Assembly (NCBI GenBank): GCA_021807065.1
Contig: JAKAPO010000088.1
Coordinates: forward strand, 1-8,342
DNA: 8,342 bases
Reading direction: 5' to 3'
DNA from: a bacterium
GTDB taxonomy: Bacteria > Vulcanimicrobiota > Vulcanimicrobiia > Vulcanimicrobiales > Vulcanimicrobiaceae
In this document: positions 5,413-8,342 of the stretch, one piece after another
How positions within the stretch are numbered: position 1 is the first letter of the stretch
Layout: the number at the start of each line of letters is the position of its first letter
Made by a program: the position numbers and the translations under genes
Notes under the pieces: model-generated
The model's input: only the letters and a program-made list of their open reading frames with translations
Databases searched by the model: none
What the model was told of the DNA's origin: nothing

Positions 5413-5959
5413 CAGATTGCGCGTGACGTTGCCGTGGATCACCGGTGCGGTTGCGGTTATCATCGCGGCTGTGGTACTCGTGCCGATCTTTAGCGGTCAG
5501 GCACCGCACGTAGCCGGTCCGGGAGGAATAGTCGGGCGCGTCGCGCCGGTGTTCGTACTGCAAGACGATCGTGGTGCGGCGGTATCTCTTCGCCAATATC
5601 GCGGCAGGGTCGTGCTCATGAATTTGTGGGCGACATGGTGTCCGCCTTGTCGCGAAGAGATGCCCGATTTGCAGCGACTCGCCGCGCGCGAGCGGGCGAG
5701 TGGCCTGGTCGTCGTCGGCGTCGACCAGGGTGAATCGGCACAGCGCGCCCGCGATTTTGCGCGCGCCCTGGACGTTCGCTATCCAATTTGGATCGACAGC
5801 GGTCAACTCTACGGGCGAGCGTATGCTGCGCTCGGTTTGCCTACCACGATCATCGTGAATCGTCGCGGGGTGATCGTCCGCGGGTTCGACGGCCCGCTCA
5901 CCTACCAGCAGATGCAAGCCGCAGTAGGGCCGCTGCTAACGCAGCATAAGGCTCCGTAA
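5387..5959 (+). CDS. TlpA/ResA-like membrane-anchored thioredoxin
   Basis: A 190-aa redoxin, predicted to be an extracytoplasmic thiol-disulfide oxidoreductase. A basic N-terminus (SRLR, 9-12) is followed by one membrane segment (about 17-37) with no obvious cleavage site, so it is probably an anchor. The thioredoxin domain begins near 50 (GRVAPVFVLQDDRG), with active site WATWCPPCREEMP (81-93, C85 and C88) and cis-proline region LPTTIIVN (151-158). The CPPC centre and following EMPDL are typical of TlpA/ResA-like reductases. The ATG at 5387 lies inside the 170-bp element, so MAQPQQTP is element-encoded; GTG 5423 (V13) is an alternative that would remove the basic residues before the membrane helix. 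No Shine-Dalgarno is visible. The stop TAA directly abuts the next GTG, indicating an operon. A role in cytochrome c maturation or disulfide reduction is inferred. Confidence 0.9.
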   Translation: MAQPQQTPSRLRVTLPWITGAVAVIIAAVVLVPIFSGQAPHVAGPGGIVGRVAPVFVLQDDRGAAVSLRQYRGRVVLMNLWATWCPPCREEMPDLQRLAARERASGLVVVGVDQGESAQRARDFARALDVRYPIWIDSGQLYGRAYAALGLPTTIIVNRRGVIVRGFDGPLTYQQMQAAVGPLLTQHKAP

Positions 5960-6874
5960 GTGAAGGCGTTCGCCTACACGGTCGTGGCTCTCTGCGTAGC
6001 CGTGCTCATCGAAACGGTGCTTCCCGATCGCGCGGTCTTTCATAGCGGTTGGTATAACGTCGCGCTGCTCGCGCTTATAGTCGCGCTCGTGCTCTACGCG
6101 CGCAGGGCGTTGCGCTCAACGGAGGGACCGCAAACCGCAGCCCTGGTCGCCATTGCACTGGGCGCCGGCATCCTCGGATTTGCTGGCATCGTGAACGGGC
6201 TCTTTGCCCCCGATCCACGCACGTTCGTCGGTGCTCCAGGTCAAGAGATCGCGCTCGCTGAGATGGGTGGCGTCCTGGCGTTCCCGAGCATCGCAGACTC
6301 GACGACGCCCGAACTCGTGCGTTCGCACACACCCGTCGTTCCGGTCTCACGCGAGCGCTACTTGGGGTCCTTCATCTTGCGTCCCATACCGAGGACGGTG
6401 GTTCGCGTCGACGCCTATGATGCGAACGGCGCGCATCTCACCGTCACGCAGCCCACGGGAAGCGTCTTTCTCTCGCCGGTGCTGATGATGGAGAGCACGC
6501 AGGAGATCTCGGGGCTCGACCTGCCCTTCGATTCGTTTGCGCTGCCGGCGGCTCACCGTATCGTAAAGGCGGTGCTCTTTAGCGCACAACAGATTGCCGC
6601 ATTGCGCGGCGTGACGGGTACGCCGGCTCCGGCCGTACTCTTTGCCGTGGACGATCAGGCCGACAGACCGCTGCCCCACGCGATTCGCTTGGCGCGCAGC
6701 GGCGAGACCATCCAGGCCGGCGGAGTCCGGCTGCGAGGCGTCATAGCGACATATCCTGCCGTAGACGTTATTGCCGCGCCTTCCTTGCCGGCGGTCATCG
6801 CCGGATTAGTGCTCGTCGTCGGTGGCGCGTTCCTGTTTCTGCAGCAGGGCGCTAGAACTCGGTTCCGCTCGTGA
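5960..6874 (+). CDS. Four-helix membrane protein of unknown family, ResB-like layout
   Basis: I do not recognise this 304-aa protein by motif. Membrane segments lie at about 4-22, 30-48 and 58-82, then a hydrophilic domain of about 190 residues (85-273), and a last helix at 274-294 followed by a basic tail (RTRFRS). Three helices, a large presumably outside domain and one closing helix is the arrangement of ResB/Ccs1, the cytochrome c synthetase partner of ResA-type thioredoxins. The protein is much shorter than typical ResB and I see no diagnostic ResB residues. The start is the GTG directly after the thioredoxin stop, with AAGG eight bases upstream. That junction argues for joint function with the redoxin. 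The 3' end overlaps the convergent PmbA-like gene by 23 bp. Confidence 0.75.
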   Translation: MKAFAYTVVALCVAVLIETVLPDRAVFHSGWYNVALLALIVALVLYARRALRSTEGPQTAALVAIALGAGILGFAGIVNGLFAPDPRTFVGAPGQEIALAEMGGVLAFPSIADSTTPELVRSHTPVVPVSRERYLGSFILRPIPRTVVRVDAYDANGAHLTVTQPTGSVFLSPVLMMESTQEISGLDLPFDSFALPAAHRIVKAVLFSAQQIAALRGVTGTPAPAVLFAVDDQADRPLPHAIRLARSGETIQAGGVRLRGVIATYPAVDVIAAPSLPAVIAGLVLVVGGAFLFLQQGARTRFRS

Positions 6875-8198
6875 AGTTGAAACGCTCGATACGGGCGGCG
6901 GGAACGACTAGGTCGTAACCGTAGCTGGCGGTGCGGCGCTGCTCGCTGGAAAACGTACACGCGCGCAACGCTTCGAGAATGCTCTGATTGAAGCGGAGAT
7001 TGCGCAAACCGGCGACGACGCGCCCACCTTCGATGAGAAACGTTCCATCGCGCGTCATGCCGGTCACGATTGCTTTCTTCTGATCCACCGTTCGGATGTA
7101 CCAGAAACGCGTAACGAGAATTCCGCGCCGGGTCGTCGCAATCAGCTCGTCTAGCGTGAGGGTTCCGGCGGCAACGACCAGATTCCGAGCCTGCGGACCG
7201 TATGCGTTGGGAGCCGGAAGCGCATGTCCGGTGTTGTCGCGCGCGAGCCTGCGTGCGTAGTAACTGTCGGTCACGACGTTGCGAACGACGCCGTTCTCGA
7301 CCAGTGTCAGGCGCTGCGTTGGGTATCCTTCGAAGTCGAAAGGCATGCCGGGATGCAAGGGATGAGCGTAGTCGTCATAGACACATACGTTCTCGGCGAA
7401 ATACGGTCGATCGAGCCCCTGGCTGCAAAACGAGGAACCCTCATCGTAATTCTGCGCGGAGAAATGCGCGCCAAGATAGGCAAAGAGTTCGCCGAAAGCG
7501 GCGGGTTCGAGGACGACCGTCCACATCCCGGGATCGGCGTCACGCGGCGCCGCACCGGCGCGCGCCTTCTCCGCTGCGCGCCTACCGGCTGTGCCGGCGT
7601 CGACGAGACCGACGTCCGACGAGTGCGACTCCGCCCAACCGCTCGCGTCGGCACCGATCATCTTTACGTTGACGGCAGCGTCGGTCCCATCGAAGGATGA
7701 CAGAGCGCCGTTCGTATTTGCAACGGTGAATCCGGTGGATGACGTCGAGGAGTAACCGGCACACCAGCACCCCGCCTCCTCCGCTGCGGCGAAGATCAGC
7801 TCGCACTGTTTCGCGCGTTCATTCGGCGTTGCGCGAGCGGTTGCGTCGACGAATGCTCGTGCGGGCGTGGGAGGCGCGACCCCGGCGGGAAGGGGAGGCA
7901 GCATCGGGTCTCTTGGAGAGAGGCGTGCGATTGCGACCGCACGTTCGATCAGCGCCCGCGGTTCTTCTGCGAGAAGATTGCTCGAGGCGACGCCGGTCCG
8001 GCCGCCGACGATCGCTCGTATAGAGACGTCGTTCGCTTTTGCCGCGACGTTCTGATTGAACGTTTCATGCGTGAACCTCGTCAGAGAGGCGTCGGTCGAT
8101 GCAATCGATACCTCCGTCTCGTCGGCCTGCGAGAGGGAGAGAATCTCTTTAGCGAGCGCCTCCCGCTCTTGTCTAGGAGTTTGTCGGACTTCGGCCAT
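6852..8198 (-). CDS. TldD/PmbA family protein, PmbA/TldE-like
   Basis: A 448-aa member of the TldD/PmbA family, whose TldD-TldE heterodimers proteolyse peptides such as microcin B17 precursor or unfolded substrates. Family features include TRFTHETFNQNVAAKANDVS (40-59) followed by VGGRTGVASSN (64-74), the core VVLEPAAFGELFAYL (228-242), VENGVVRNVVTDSYYARRL (300-318), and RGILVTRFWYIRTVD with LIEGGRVV toward the end. There is no HExxxH zinc motif, so this is the metal-free PmbA/TldE type, expected to need a TldD partner that is not in the window. The ATG at 8198 is inside repeat copy B: MAEVRQTP is element-encoded, and the family N-terminus (REALAKEIL) begins a few residues later. No alternative start codon lies between the element and the domain, and the length matches the family. 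Confidence 0.92.
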   Translation of the reverse strand: MAEVRQTPRQEREALAKEILSLSQADETEVSIASTDASLTRFTHETFNQNVAAKANDVSIRAIVGGRTGVASSNLLAEEPRALIERAVAIARLSPRDPMLPPLPAGVAPPTPARAFVDATARATPNERAKQCELIFAAAEEAGCWCAGYSSTSSTGFTVANTNGALSSFDGTDAAVNVKMIGADASGWAESHSSDVGLVDAGTAGRRAAEKARAGAAPRDADPGMWTVVLEPAAFGELFAYLGAHFSAQNYDEGSSFCSQGLDRPYFAENVCVYDDYAHPLHPGMPFDFEGYPTQRLTLVENGVVRNVVTDSYYARRLARDNTGHALPAPNAYGPQARNLVVAAGTLTLDELIATTRRGILVTRFWYIRTVDQKKAIVTGMTRDGTFLIEGGRVVAGLRNLRFNQSILEALRACTFSSEQRRTASYGYDLVVPAARIERFNFTSGTEF

Positions 8199-8342
8199 TT
8201 TCGGATTCTGCGCCGCGCTTTGTTCGAAGACGAGGCGCCGAGGAGGGAGCGAAGCCGTAGCTTCGTGACCGATGAGCAACGAAGTATCCGGACAAAAGGC
8301 GGCCGGAAGACGGAGATGTGCCCAAGCCCGACACACTCCTAG
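8173..8342 (-). repeat. 170-bp MITE-like element, copy B, supplying a gene start
   Basis: Inverted second copy of the element at 5243-5412, also exactly 170 bp, and ending at the last base of the window. Its terminal inverted repeats are better kept than in copy A: CTAGGAGTGTGTCGG and CTAGGAGTTTGTCGG, extending to 20 matches of 23. Both ends carry CTAG. The ATG at element position 145 (8198-8196) starts the PmbA-like gene, with the last 26 bases of the element coding. Element position 17 and its partner 154 are G and C in copy A but C and G in copy B, a paired change that keeps the arms complementary. The element fills the space between this gene and whatever lies beyond 8342. Confidence 0.85.
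8250..8265 (-). other. Conserved hairpin with UACG tetraloop in copy B
   Basis: On the minus strand CGAAGC-TACG-GCTTCG forms a 6-bp stem with the same cUACGg loop as copy A (5319-5336), about 50 bases before the PmbA-like start codon. The bases flanking the stem differ from copy A, but the stem and loop are unchanged. Confidence 0.65.

Noticed and set aside
5204..5917. Upstream extension of folD through the 170-bp element into the thioredoxin gene
   Set aside because: The extension is antisense to a clear thioredoxin and crosses the repeat; the family N-terminus begins at GTG 5203.
8199..8336. N-terminal extension of the PmbA-like protein to 8336
   Set aside because: All 46 extra residues would be non-coding repeat sequence, and family members start near the inner ATG.
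8067..8342. Plus-strand open frame through repeat copy B (also open antisense through copy A)
   Set aside because: The peptide is basic and low in complexity, antisense to the PmbA-like gene, and open only because the repeat is GC-rich.
1..8342. CRISPR array, tRNA, rRNA, transposase or phage genes
   Set aside because: No regularly spaced short repeats, no tRNA-like cloverleaf noticed, and all long frames belong to recognisable chromosomal families or the one unknown membrane protein.

Overview
This is a GC-rich bacterial chromosomal window with a compact layout. Neighbouring genes overlap or abut, convergent genes overlap at their 3' ends, and only some starts have a clear Shine-Dalgarno. 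The content is housekeeping (SUF iron-sulfur assembly, FolD, ThpR, a TldD/PmbA-family protein), with no phage or plasmid genes. I cannot fix the taxon by eye. An uncultivated terrestrial lineage such as Candidatus Eremiobacterota (WPS-2), or a GC-rich actinobacterial or chloroflexal group, would fit, but this is a low-confidence guess.

Region 1 (1-2478) is a divergent iron-sulfur locus. sufC and the 5' part of sufD run leftwards; a SufR-like sensor-repressor and an IscU/SufU-like scaffold run rightwards. The short gap between them carries two back-to-back promoter-like signals around a dyad, consistent with autoregulation. The sufC promoter spacing predicts a leaderless mRNA. The scaffold lacks the usual third cluster cysteine and has another one at a new position.

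Region 2 (2465-5203, minus strand) is a tight cistron chain: folD, a CCoAOMT-type O-methyltransferase, a glyoxalase-II-like metallo-hydrolase, and thpR. The first two junctions are ATGA and TTGA stop/start overlaps. At the third, a short extragenic repeat appears to supply both the stop of the hydrolase gene and the start of thpR. FolD has Leu where the catalytic Lys of the bifunctional enzyme should be.

Region 3 (5243-6874, plus strand) encodes a membrane-anchored TlpA/ResA-like thioredoxin and, directly abutting it, a four-helix membrane protein of unknown family whose layout recalls ResB. A role in extracytoplasmic thiol chemistry or cytochrome c maturation is possible. Region 4 (6852-8198, minus strand) is a PmbA/TldE-type member of the TldD/PmbA family.

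The most striking structure is a 170-bp element present twice, at 5243-5412 and, inverted, at 8173-8342. The copies align without gaps at about 82% identity (my count), have roughly 23-bp terminal inverted repeats, and mostly end in CTAG. They carry a UACG-loop hairpin and an ATG at the same internal position (145). In both copies that ATG is the apparent start codon of the adjacent gene, so the element provides the leader, the start codon and the first eight codons (M-A-x-x-x-Q-T-P) of two unrelated proteins. It looks like a MITE-type repeat that has become a portable translation-start module.
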